Source of the DNA: Theocolax elegans
Lineage: Eukaryota; Arthropoda; Insecta; Hymenoptera; Cerocephalidae
Direction of reading: 5' to 3'
Assembly (NCBI GenBank): GCA_026168455.1
Contig: CM047430.1
Location: forward strand, 28,042,735 to 28,106,734
DNA length: 64,000 nucleotides
In this document: piece by piece, positions 46,091 through 56,502 of the stretch
Layout of the letters: each line of letters begins with the position of its first letter
Numbering within the stretch: position 1 is the first letter of the stretch
Program-made: the position numbers and the translations under genes
The notes under the pieces: model-generated
What the model was told of the DNA's origin: nothing
The model's input: only the letters and a program-made list of their open reading frames with translations
The model's database searches: none

Positions 46091-46505
46091 TAATTATTAC
46101 TATAAATAATGATTTATAAATTACTTACCTTTCTCACTACCCCCACCCCACCCCCACCCACCTTCTATCCCATTGTCCGGGACAAAATTTTATTTGAAAT
46201 TATATTTAAAAATTTATATAAAGGAAAATATTCAGAGTAATACACACTCACAGAGTTTGGACAAATTTTTGTAAATTTTGCAATATTTATCAGAACTAGT
46301 ACGTGCGATACACTAATTTTGCAATGGCTGCAGTATGTAATCGTCAGCAAATTTTAGGGTATGGGTGGTGGTGGGAGATAGGTGATTGAAGCGCAAAAGC
46401 TTCCTACGGTGGTCAGTTTATCATCCGCCGCGATTGCGATCAGTCGTGAGTTTCCTGGTTGACGACGTTCACGAGGAGAAGACAGAAAAAGGGTAAATAA
46501 AAATA
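46091..46505. other. Non-coding right flank of the Polinton core
   Basis: Holds a C-rich CCCCACCCCACCCCCACCCA tract at about 46140-46160 and a G-rich GGGTGGTGGTGGGAG stretch at about 46362-46377. No gene. The terminal repeat expected on this side was not recognised. Confidence 0.5.
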
Positions 46506-46753
46506 TTTTAATTAAGCTCTCTCTCTCTCTCACTCTCTCTCACTCTCGGCGAGTATAGGGAAAAGTGTAGGGTAGTAACCTTGATTTTTAAGAGAGGTGG
46601 TACTATGGATAAGAAACAACAAACCTGACCTTGACCTTCGAGTAGTCTGTCATAGATGGGGTTACTCGAGGTCAGTGGGTAGGTGGTGGTGGGGGTTTGT
46701 TGTGTCTGTCCATAGTACCTCAGGTAAATCAAAATATTTTAATTAATTAAACT

Positions 46754-46785
<32 letters not shown>

Positions 46786-46950
46786 CTCTCTCTCTCTCTC
46801 TAATAACCTTGATTTTTAAGAGTGGTGGTACTATGTACAGACACAACAAACCTGACCTTGACCTCAAGGTAGCTGTCATAGACGGGGTTACTCGAGGTCA
46901 GTGGGTAGGTGGTGGGGGTTTGTTGTGTCTGTCCATAGTACCACCATAAC
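46506..46950. repeat. Right array: two ~225-bp direct repeats each holding a palindrome
   Basis: Unit 1 (about 46506-46735) and unit 2 (about 46737-46950) both run (CT)n, then TAACCTTGATTTTTAAGAG, then a 120-bp inverted repeat. The palindromes lie at 46599-46719 and 46824-46946: the left arm begins GGTGGTACTATG and the right arm ends GTCTGTCCATAGTACC. Between the arms is GGGGTTACTCGAGGTCAGTG. The repeats differ mainly in CT-tract length and small changes, which suggests a recent duplication. This is the counterpart of the left array, but the two share no sequence that I can see. Confidence 0.8.
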
Positions 46951-47289
46951 TACTGAGGTTTATGGGGTATAACTTACACCAACGGTCTTGGCCAATAATC
47001 TAACCACCGCCATTCGAAAGCTTCGCGAAAAATGTGATCTTTGAGCGGTGTTAGATCAAAATCGATTGTGGCGTGGTCGCCTTTTTTTGATATTCAATAT
47101 TTCCGGGCGTTATATTTCTTCGAGATTTTAAAATTAAGAATTGTAACCCAGGTAGATAAGTTCTAAAGATTATTTTGAACAAAAGTTGTTTCTAATGTTT
47201 TTTCAAAAAAATCAATAGATTTTGAGATAAATGGCTTTAAAAATATAAATTTTTTCTAAAAAATTGAAAAATTTTCCATTTTTCATGGT

Positions 47290-47416
47290 GGAATAACTCT
47301 TAGGCAATTATTTTTAACACCTAAAAATTTTTTTCTATCTTCTGAAAGATATTTCCAGCCTGTTTCAAATTTTGGAGCGATTTAAAATTTTCATCGTACC
47401 ACTTGACGTGAATCGC

Positions 47417-47418
<2 letters not shown>
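47290..47418 (-). repeat. Dispersed repeat family copy 1 (minus orientation)
   Basis: Read on the minus strand it starts ATTCACGTCAAGTGGTACGAT and continues with AAAATTTTAAA, a CTGGAAAT word and AAAAAAATTTTTAG, in the same order as the copies at 50046 and 62437. Its outer end borders an (AT)n microsatellite. Confidence 0.6.

Positions 47419-47420
<2 letters not shown>

Positions 47421-47458
<38 letters not shown>
47421..47458. repeat. (AT)n microsatellite
   Basis: About 19 AT units directly next to the end of the dispersed repeat. Confidence 0.9.
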
Positions 47459-47463
<5 letters not shown>

Positions 47464-49477
47464 AACATTATATATCTATTATATAGTTAAGTGTATGACG
47501 GATAGAGATAGGGGGTAATTATTTTAAAAAATTATAACATTAATAAATTGGCAAATTTTATGGTTTTTGCACATGCAGAGAAAGTATTCAGTAAACATAA
47601 GCATTTATAGACTTAATGAACGTTAAGGAGGGCTGCGGGAAGTGAATCTTTACTAAACTCTAGAATATGATATCTACTATAAAAATATGAACGAAGAAAC
47701 CCGGAGTTACAGATGCCAATGCTCCTTTTTACGGATTTTATAAACAAATAACAAAAAATTCCGCAAAAAATGTTTGATTTTGATTACTTATAACTCGGAA
47801 ACAAATAGAGACATATGCTCTTACCCCGAGAAAAAAACTGCATAGCAATAGTTACAAACATTTTAGTATAACATAATTTAAACGACTTGATTATTTTATT
47901 GATTTCAACTATACTATCTGTTTAGACTTATATTGTAACACAAATATAATATTATTATCCTACTGTTAGTGTAAAACAATAGCTAAGCGCCTCAACATTT
48001 GTAAATATATATTTTCATTCCACAATTCTGTAATTAAGCACGTACGTCTTATAAATTACGTTCATGATAGCTCTTTTTGGAAAACCCGTCAATTTAATAA
48101 ATTTTAGTTTAAGCCCTTTTTCACTAAGACGTAGAAAGGAATATGCTTTGTGAATCATCAATGCTCATAAAGGCAAGGCACCAACAAGGTTTTTCTTGTT
48201 TCCAAATGACACCGAATGATAGCCGAATGACACCGGTCAAGTCATAAAACACCCTATTGTTCACATTTTCATAAACTGAGCCCCGCCACATGAAGATTAC
48301 GTGCCTGACAGTTAATCGAAAAAATACGGCAATTAATTGTTATCGATATTTTTTTATGGAAAGATGGAAGGGAGAGTAACTTGCTCCTCTTCCAAAAGCA
48401 TGGAAGACCAGTCTCAGTTTGTCAATGGGAACGACAAGCCGCTAAGAAAATTACTCGCGTCAATTATACTTGCATTACTTTGGCTTTCTCGCTTTAGATC
48501 CCTAAACATCATTTCATACTTTGTCAATTCATATTGTATAAGGAAAATTTATACCTTTACAAATAAGTATAGTATTGTCAATATAGTGTTTTAGTTTTGT
48601 GTTTTTCCATAAAAATAATATACAGCACAAAGACTAACAAAGAAACACTATCGCTAAATTACTTATAAACGCATACTTAAATCAACCAACATTTTTAGTA
48701 CAATGGGTTCTATTGATTTATTGATATTTGACTGTATTTTTTACTATAATTCCCTCAGTTAAATTTACTATTTAGAAATATTTAATATAACATCAAATTT
48801 ATTTTAATATTTACAATTAAAATTTTGTTAATAATACAATATATTATTGCACAATCATTATTCCACTATATAGTATTGTTGAATCTACTTAATATGTTTT
48901 AAATTATGTTGAATTGAAATTTTTGATTAATACTAATTAATATGTAGTACAAAGAACTTACAATGAACTATATATTAAAAGAGTATTTTCGGATTCAATG
49001 ATAAATATAAATACTATATTTCCACGAATATTATCCCTCATGTTACTTCTTCGGAATTAGACCCCGAAAAATAAATTTTTAATTACTTTTTTCAGTGGAG
49101 AAATAAGTTTCTGAATGTTTTTTAATTATACTAAAAATAGCTAACTTGAGTTATTTTTCGTCGTTTTTTCGTAAATTATCATTATAATCAAATTTTGTAT
49201 CTATCTAGCAATAAAAAATGAAAAGTACAGCGTTTAATTAGTATAGCAACCATAAGACGCTTTTGTTCACAAAAAAAATAATTAAAATGAATTTTTTGTT
49301 ATGAAAAAAATTAATTAAAAAAAGAAACCAATAATTTTTTTACATTTTTTGCATTCGAAAAAGTATAACTTTTATTTTAATTTGATAAATCAATTTTCCT
49401 GACGGCATTTGAATGAATGTATCTAAAACTGTTTAGAAAAAATCAAAATTAGGATAGGCTACACTCTAAATCCCAAA

Positions 49478-50030
49478 GTACAAAAAGTGACGCGAGAAAA
49501 GTAGAAAATATAGAAAATTGTATTTTAAAAAGTATAAATTAAAGATATTCAACTTTTTAAAATGATAATTATTACAATTTGTACTTTTCGAAATAAAACA
49601 GTCAAGTTTTAAACTTTTAAAGTTTACATTTAAGAATTTAACTTTCATAAATGACAATTTCATCAATTTGTAGTTTTCAAAATTAAAAGTTCACTTCGTT
49701 TGTTTTTAAAAAGACAAATTTAATGATTTGTACTTTTAAAATGGTTGAAATTTGTACTTTTCAAAAGTACAATATCGTATTTTGTTTTTTCTAAAGTACA
49801 AATTAAAAATTTGAACATTAAAGAAGTTTAAATTAATTAATTTTTACTTTTTAAAGGTACAAATTCACATTTTGTTGTATTTCAAGTACAAATTAATGAA
49901 ACTAAAGGATAATTTCGTCAGTTTGTACTTGACAAAAGTACAATCGTCAATTTTGTTTCTTCAAAATTATGAAATAATGTTTTTAAACTTTATAAAGCGT
50001 TTAAATTTGTTAGTTTATACTTCATTAAAG
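49478..50030. repeat. Degenerate array of GTACTTT/AAAGTAC palindromes
   Basis: At least nine words of the form TTTGTACTTTT or AAAAGTACAAA occur at intervals of about 35-60 bp, several as head-to-head pairs (49752 and 49921). It looks like a decayed minisatellite whose unit is itself palindromic. It leads directly into the repeat at 50046. Confidence 0.55.
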
Positions 50031-50045
50031 TATTTTCATATTGTT

Positions 50046-50230
50046 CATTCTACGTCAAGTGGTCCGGTCCGATCAAAATATTAAGATGCACCAATTTTTA
50101 GGTACAGACTGGAAAATTGTGTCCAAACAGAGAAAAAAATTTTTAGCTACTGGAATCCATTTGTTCAAAGTTATTCAAAGGTTTTCTTTATATTTTTATA
50201 GTAGAAATCATATCCTAGTATTTAGTACAG
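50046..50230 (+). repeat. Dispersed repeat family copy 2
   Basis: Starts TTCTACGTCAAGTGGTCCG, then GATCAAAATATTAAG, TTTTTAGGTACAGACTGGAA and AAAAAAATTTTTAG. It shares the long middle words with the copy at 62437. Confidence 0.65.
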
Positions 50231-50329
50231 ATCCGTTTCCCGTAGGCCTGACGCTCTTCTTGCAAGTATGTAAAATTATTAACAACATTGCACCAAGACA
50301 TATTTTCCATGATAATAATAAATATTGAC

Positions 50330-52950
50330 TAGTTTATTACTCCTGCAAAAGAAATATATTTTCATAACTAATAAAAGATGAAAATCCCATTGAAAAAGTA
50401 AGTAAGTACCGAGCGGTTTGAAGTAAGCTTCCCGAACGAGAAAGATTCGATTGGGCTGCCGTATTTATGATGTTCTCGTACGCGCACAACCTCAGGTTCT
50501 GGATGTAGATTTCGCGCAAACAGCGTGTTTCTCACAAATCGCGGGCGAAAGAAAGACAAAGAGGTGGATAGAAAGAGAGTAGCCGGAGCCATGAATAAGG
50601 CGAACCAGGAGGAACGATTCGAAGAGGGCTTCCGCAGTTCTGTGGTCCACGAAGCGTGACACTCTGGAATCGAAGACTGGCGGAAAATCGAAGGGGGATC
50701 GACGCGAGTATGGAAGCCGAGTTGTAGGCCCTTCGAGTGCCCGGTACGTAACGACGCGTGAACCCGGAAAACGAGCGAGTCGTAACGGAGCACCGATGAT
50801 TCCAGAGAGCTCCACTCGATCGCGGGAGGCACGATCATTAATTCTATCCATCCGCGTTTCCGGAGCACGACTCGTTCTCTCTCTCTCTCTCTCTCTATCT
50901 CCCTCTCCCTCTCTACGTTTTGAAATTTACGTCCGCGATTACTTCTTATTTAGGCCTCTCATTTTCCTGGATAATAATCTCGATATCTCCAAGAGAAGGG
51001 AGAGAAATGCTCATGAACGAATGAAAATGCTTAATTCCAGTTTCCTCGATGCATAATTTCACGCAGTACCCTAATGAATTTATTTTCAAGAGGCAGCTTG
51101 GTGTTCTTCTTCGTCGAAACCGACTCTTAACCGGACTAGCTGAATTTATGATATACAGATATTGTGTACCAACTAATGGACGTAATCGTAACACTCGGGG
51201 ATTCGTATCCTCTATAATGTGAACCTTAATTCTTAATCCTTGCGGGCGAGTGAGCAATGAGTACAGAAATATTTTCCAAAGTAAATGTAGACGGGCGGAG
51301 TCAAACTTATCCTTAATTTGTCTGGTCGTACTTTTGTTTATCGATTCTCTTCTCTCATATAGATTACATTTCATCAAGTGTATAACTGTACCTCCGTTGC
51401 GTGCTCTACTTGAAAAATTGTCCACAATATTGTAGTTATGTGTGCTCAACGCAAACGATCAAAGTAGAGGAGTTCTAGTAAATTATTAGAAATCTCGAAT
51501 TTCCCCTTGTTCGATAATGGTATGAACAATATAGATATAGTTATATCGCATCAAGTTAACGCATTTTGCAAACTTTATTAATTTTACGGGGGAACTCACT
51601 AAAGAAACGAGATGCTGATTATATCCAGGAACGCGCTATATCTTCACGTTCAACTGTACGAACGAAAGATCTATAAAAAATGTGTCCATAATAAGTTAAC
51701 TTGCTCCAAATCTGACTTGTCCGTTTGGACGGTATGTACCGTATATACGCACTTGAACACGCGCGAACAGTAAGCGTAATTAATATATTATTTTTACCGC
51801 GAGAGGGCCGCCGACACGTGGGAAAGTGCGGATGAGAAACGGGTAAATATAGTGGGTGAGGCGGACCGAGTAAGCCGTGGAGCAGAGGAAAAGGTAAATT
51901 TCAAAATCGTACTTATTGGGCGTAGAGGAGAGATGTTGGTACAAGGAAGGAGGAGAATAAGAGAGAAAAGAGAAGATCGGTATAGAGGCAGTGGAGCATA
52001 GAATTGCGCGTTCCAGTCCGCGGCTGTCAAAAGGTGCAGCAACGCTCGGTAATCGGCGAAAATACCGCGGGAAAGAGGATCGAGAGAGAACTGTCGATAT
52101 CAAGCTCGCCGATAATTAATTGTCGTTATCTGAGTGGCCACCAAGTTATTACTCGCGCCTATGCAGCACAAAGCTACGACGCGCCAAAACTCGAAGGTAC
52201 CTCTTATTAAAGATTAATGGAAAGGAGTTGAGCTCGGATTCCGTGTCGGAGGCTACCGCTACTTCCTGCTTCGTACACGTGGATCATAGGAGAGAGGAGC
52301 CATGATCCACCGACTATGTTCCTTTTTCCTCTTCTTTTTTTTAAACCGTCCTTTTCGCGAGGAGGGGAGCCTCGGGATTGATTTATGGTGTCTCGAACTA
52401 CCGCTTGGGTTGTTGCGCTCGCCGGTTCACTCAACGTCGATAGATCACTCGACTGGTTTATTTTGTGATAAGACCCGTTCTACCAACTCGGCTGCAAACT
52501 CTATTTTATTATGATTTGGTCATAATTGATATATTCGCGCGAGAGCGCAACTTATTGCAACTTATCGCTACCGGCGCAGGTTTAATTGTCGCGGATGGAT
52601 GATGACGAGAGATCTTTATCGTCGATGAGCGATCCTGACTGATTTCGGAATTATCCTCCTAGATGAAATGCTTTAAGCTGTTGGCCGAACCTGTGAATAC
52701 AATGTCTCGTCAATTCCTAACTAATTCATCTCCTAGTAACACTTTTTCGCTTGTATACGAAACATCTGTTCACCTACAGCTCTTAGATGCAACATTTTTT
52801 CTTCCTCACGCTGCAGAATCATTAACATTATTATCATTACTATTATTTCCTCTTTTTTCGTCACTTTATTAGTTAGAAATTCTCAAAACATTCCATCATT
52901 TATAAAGAATTAATCATATTATTAAATTTTACTTATAATTCTTTGCATAA
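50330..52950. other. Non-coding DNA with GC-rich islands
   Basis: GC-richer islands at about 50.4-50.9 kb and 51.7-52.5 kb, and a CT tract at 50876-50914. Open frames overlap on both strands and show no domain. No gene is supported. Confidence 0.45.
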
Positions 52951-52956
52951 CAATAA

Positions 52957-53614
52957 ACTTACAAGGAGACCCTCATATGTTTGGAAAACGGATCGTGCCC
53001 AGCTTGTAAGATATGTTTTCTAATATAAAAATATACTGAAAGTCAGAGCCGCAGACCCTAATAATCGTTTTTTTAAAAAATTATACGTTATTAAAGCAGA
53101 ATTTCCAAAAAATTGAGACTTCATTTCAAACGCCTACTTCTTACCTATCAAATATTGACATTCAAATTAAAATTTAATGAAAAGCTGAGATAAAATAGAT
53201 ATAATTTAAAAAAAAGACGCTCAAATATGTTGTAATGGAGCAGAGTTATATCCGAATTAAGAATTAGAAGCAATTTTAAACAAAAATTGGGCAGTACAAA
53301 TTTTATGATGTTTTAAGCTAAATTTCTTTAAATTCTTAATTCGGCTATAACTTAATTTTTAAATTATATCTATTTTACCTCAGCTTCTCATTAAAATTTG
53401 GTTTGAATGTCAATATTTGATAGGTTAGAAGTTACAAGCATTTGAAGTGAAGTCTCTATTTTTTTGTAAATTTTTCTTTAATAGCGTATAACTTTTGAAA
53501 AATCGATTGTTAGGGCCTACGGCTCTGGCTTTCTACATATTTTTATATTAGAAAACATATCCTACAAGCTGGGCACGATCGGTTTCCCAAACATATGAGG
53601 GTCTCCTTGTAAGT
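52957..53614. mobile_element. 658-bp foldback element, copy A
   Basis: The left arm begins ACTTACAAGGAGACCCTCAT and the right arm ends with its reverse complement. The arms pair over about 280 bp each and leave a short loop near 53260-53340. There is no coding sequence. Copy B lies only 106 bp downstream. Confidence 0.85.
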
Positions 53615-53720
53615 TTTGAATAACAATAATAATAATATAACTTTAATACTAGTGAAACATTTTAGTTTTTTCGATAAAAAATTACTAAACTAGAAAATTA
53701 ATTGTGATTCACATATTTCG

Positions 53721-54410
53721 ACTTACAAGGAGACCCTCATATGTTTGGGAAACGGATCATGCCCAGCTTGTAGTATATGTTTTCTAATACAAAAATATGA
53801 AAAAAGCCGGAGCCGCATACTCTAACAATCGCTTTTTCAAAAGTTATACGCTGTTAAAGCAAAATTTCCAAAGAAAAGAGACTTTACATTAAACGCTTCT
53901 AACTTCTGACCTATCAAATATTGACATTCAAACCAAAGTTTACTGAAAAGCTGAGATAAAATAAATACATTTAAAAAAAAATACGTTTAAATTCGTTAAA
54001 ATGGAGCAGAGTTACAGCCGAATTAAGAATTTGAAGAAATTTAGCTTAAAAAAATCAATAAAATTTGTACTGCCCAATTTTTGTTTAAAATTGCTTCTAA
54101 TTCTTTATTCGGTTATAACTCTGCTCCATTTTAACGGATTTGAACATACTTTTTTTTTAAATGTATCTATTTTATCTCAACTTTTCATTAAACTTTGGTT
54201 TGAATGTCAATATTTGATAGGTTAGAAGTTACAAGCGTTTAAAGTAAAGTCTCTATTTTTCGGAAATTTTGCTTTAACAGCGTATAACTTTTGAAAAAAT
54301 GATTGTTAGAGTCTGCGGCTCTGACTTTTTTCATATTTTTATATTAGAAAATATATACTACAAGCTGGGCATGATCTGTTTCCCAAACATATGAGGGTCT
54401 CCTTGTTAGT
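53721..54410. mobile_element. 690-bp foldback element, copy B
   Basis: Same ends and arms as copy A. The central loop (about 54020-54115) is the reverse complement of the loop of copy A, so the two copies are in opposite orientation although their palindromic arms hide it. Confidence 0.85.
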
Positions 54411-54498
54411 TGAATTAAACATTTAAATCATGAATCATTCCTGTGCTTATTTTATTTTATCAAAGTATGTATATTTTCATAATTAAATTAATAAATAT

Positions 54499-54585
54499 AT
54501 ATATATATATATATATAAAATATCGGTCTCTCCGAACCAAATGCTTTACTTTTAGAATAAAGCAGGCCTATCTATCTAATATATA
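54499..54585 (+). repeat. (AT)n plus dispersed TATCGGTCTCTCCGAA repeat
   Basis: An AT tract is followed by TATCGGTCTCTCCGAA and then TTTAGAATAAAGCAGGC. The same order of words recurs at 63368-63422. Confidence 0.6.
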
Positions 54586-54793
54586 TTAAAATTTTGTAAT
54601 AAATTAATAAATAATATTGTATAACACAATAGCGCAATTTTAAATTCTAATCGACAAGGATTTGCTAACAATTTACACCAGCTTTACTATTACACAATTA
54701 GTCTAATGAATCAATGAAGATAATTTAAATTTTAAAGATGTAGAATATTGTTTTTCTTAACTTTTTCGATTTTGCGCACGCATTTGAGTGCAC

Positions 54794-55200
54794 GAAATAG
54801 TACATTCCCGCACTAGTGCGCAAAATAAACTTTTCCTGCAATAGTGCTCAAAATTATCAGAGACAAAGTGATTTCAACCCCGTACCACCTTTTCACCCTC
54901 GCTTTGCTCGGGCGCAAACATCGGTTCGGGGTGAAATAATTTTTTCTCTTATAATTGTGAGTACTGTTGCAGGAAAATTTTATTTTACCCACTATTGCAG
55001 CAAAGTACTATCTCGCTCGCTCAAATGTCAGCACAAAATGAAATCTTTGCGCAATCCGTTAGGAAAAATAGTATACGATACACGTGCGCATAGGTGACTC
55101 CCACACTCGTCTTTTTGCCACCCTCGCTTCGCTCGAGCGGCAAATCCGACTCGTGTGGGAATCACCTATTTTGCACACTTGTATCGTAATGTACTATTTC
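54794..55200. mobile_element. 407-bp MITE with GAAATAGTACATT ends and strong internal hairpins
   Basis: The ends GAAATAGTACATT and AATGTACTATTTC are exact inverses. The right part (55066-55199) folds into a long hairpin whose tip is CACCCTCGCTTCGCTCGAG. A second, smaller hairpin of the same CACCCTCGCTTTGCTCGGG type lies at about 54890-54940. No gene is present. Confidence 0.7.
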
Positions 55201-55204
55201 TCGT

Positions 55205-56498
55205 TTTTACAATCATATAAACATTTTTATTGTTGTTAAAATATTCAAAATTTTTAAGTGCAGAATGTTTAAATTTTGTATTGTCTGATATCCTGCTGAA
55301 TTAACTGGCACTTATATAATTAAAGAATTCTTCTTAAAACAATATATTCAAAGAATAAAGCAATAATTTATAGGAAACTCAATTAAATAAAGTAGTAAGA
55401 CAAATATATACTTACGAATAAAATTAAGGACCAGACGATCGAGTCGTACAAAATATAATTCTTGGAAAGGAAAACTTGGAGGAATTAATGATCCTTGATA
55501 GTCAAAAATAATTGTTTGTCCCCAATAAGTCGAAATTCTGGCGGGTAGAGATTCAATATCATAAAAAAACCGAAGAAACTTAGGGAGTGTACCTAGCGAT
55601 AAAAGATCGACGGTGCATTTACACCGGTATAACTCAGTTTCTCTCAAAAGTTCGCGTGTCCTTGCGTTATGAGCGCCGAGCGTGGTCCCAGGCGTAGCGA
55701 ATACTCGAGTCGCGTGGAGAGGCGTTTTACGTCTTGGTTATTTGTCCTCTTCTCCTTTACCCGACGTCGCATAACGTTAAAATCGTGTACTTTATTATAA
55801 TGCCATTTTCAACGAAAAGACCGGCACAACTTTTTATTACTACGACCGTCATAAAGAGCTCGTATCTTTGTTCCTCGCAGAGGTGGAAGACGAACGAAAG
55901 AAACGCCGGAGAGCGTTGACGCAACCGAAGATTTCGCTTCTAATAATCATTAGCTGTAGATGCGGGAGCAGATATCGGACCGGGCAATTATTGCGGCATT
56001 CGATCAAACGTACAACGAGACAAGATTCTCATATAGTTTACTCGTCTCTTTTCGGACTTTTGTCCTTCTTTCGTTCGGACGATTTCGTCCTTACTATTTT
56101 CACAACTCCTCCACTATTTCTTCTTATACAAATAGGGGTGACGTATGCTCTACCCACTGAGTTATATAAATCTTCATTAACTCTTTCTGATTTAATATTT
56201 CACTGGTAATTATATTAGTTTCCATTTCGCAAAATGAAGGATTTTTTTCACAAAGTTTCTGCACCAGGGAATCTGTTTCGTACTTGTCAGCTTCCGCTGT
56301 TATATTAATTGAACACGAAGAGAAAAATTGTAGTCGATATTAGTGTTATTGAGTAATTGATTGACCGACTTGACAAAAATTATAAAAGTTACTATTCTTT
56401 AAGTGAAATCCACTTCAGATTTACTAACATTTACGATATATCTGGTAAATTTTCCTGCAAAAAATAATTATTTTTATAATTTATGTCAAATCTGCCTC
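55205..56498. other. Non-coding DNA
   Basis: A GC-richer island at about 55.6-56.1 kb sits between AT-rich stretches. No gene is visible. Confidence 0.45.
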
Positions 56499-56502
56499 TT
56501 AA

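Larger units (their letters stand above)
31590..46950 (+). mobile_element. Polinton/Maverick (adintovirus-like) element, apparently intact coding core
   Basis: Eleven to twelve plus-strand genes lie in a row. They include all the hallmark Polinton functions: protein-primed PolB, DDE integrase, packaging ATPase, adenain-type protease, and both major and minor capsid proteins. None has a stop or frameshift. A parvovirus-like PLA2 and a pX-like core protein are features known from the virus-like members called adintoviruses. Two non-coding arrays of palindromes border the coding core. The stated limits are the outer edges of these arrays and not proven ends: I found no long terminal inverted repeat and no 6-bp target duplication. 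Integrity suggests a young insertion. Whether it forms virions cannot be told from sequence. Confidence 0.93.
46950..49470. other. Non-coding AT-rich DNA right of the Polinton
   Basis: AT-rich sequence with one dispersed repeat copy ending at about 47418 and an (AT)n tract at 47421-47458. No gene is visible. Confidence 0.45.

Noticed and set aside
31430..47060. Possible TIR pair: GCGATGGCGGTCTAAA near 31457 against an inverted CGAATGGCGGTGGTTAGA near 47000
   Set aside because: Only about a dozen bases match, with gaps and no extension on either side.
48337..48594. 85-codon open frame
   Set aside because: No homology that I recognise, AT-rich C-terminal part and no supporting signals around it.
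54001..54225. Open frame inside foldback copy B
   Set aside because: It spans the loop of a palindrome and is not open in copy A.
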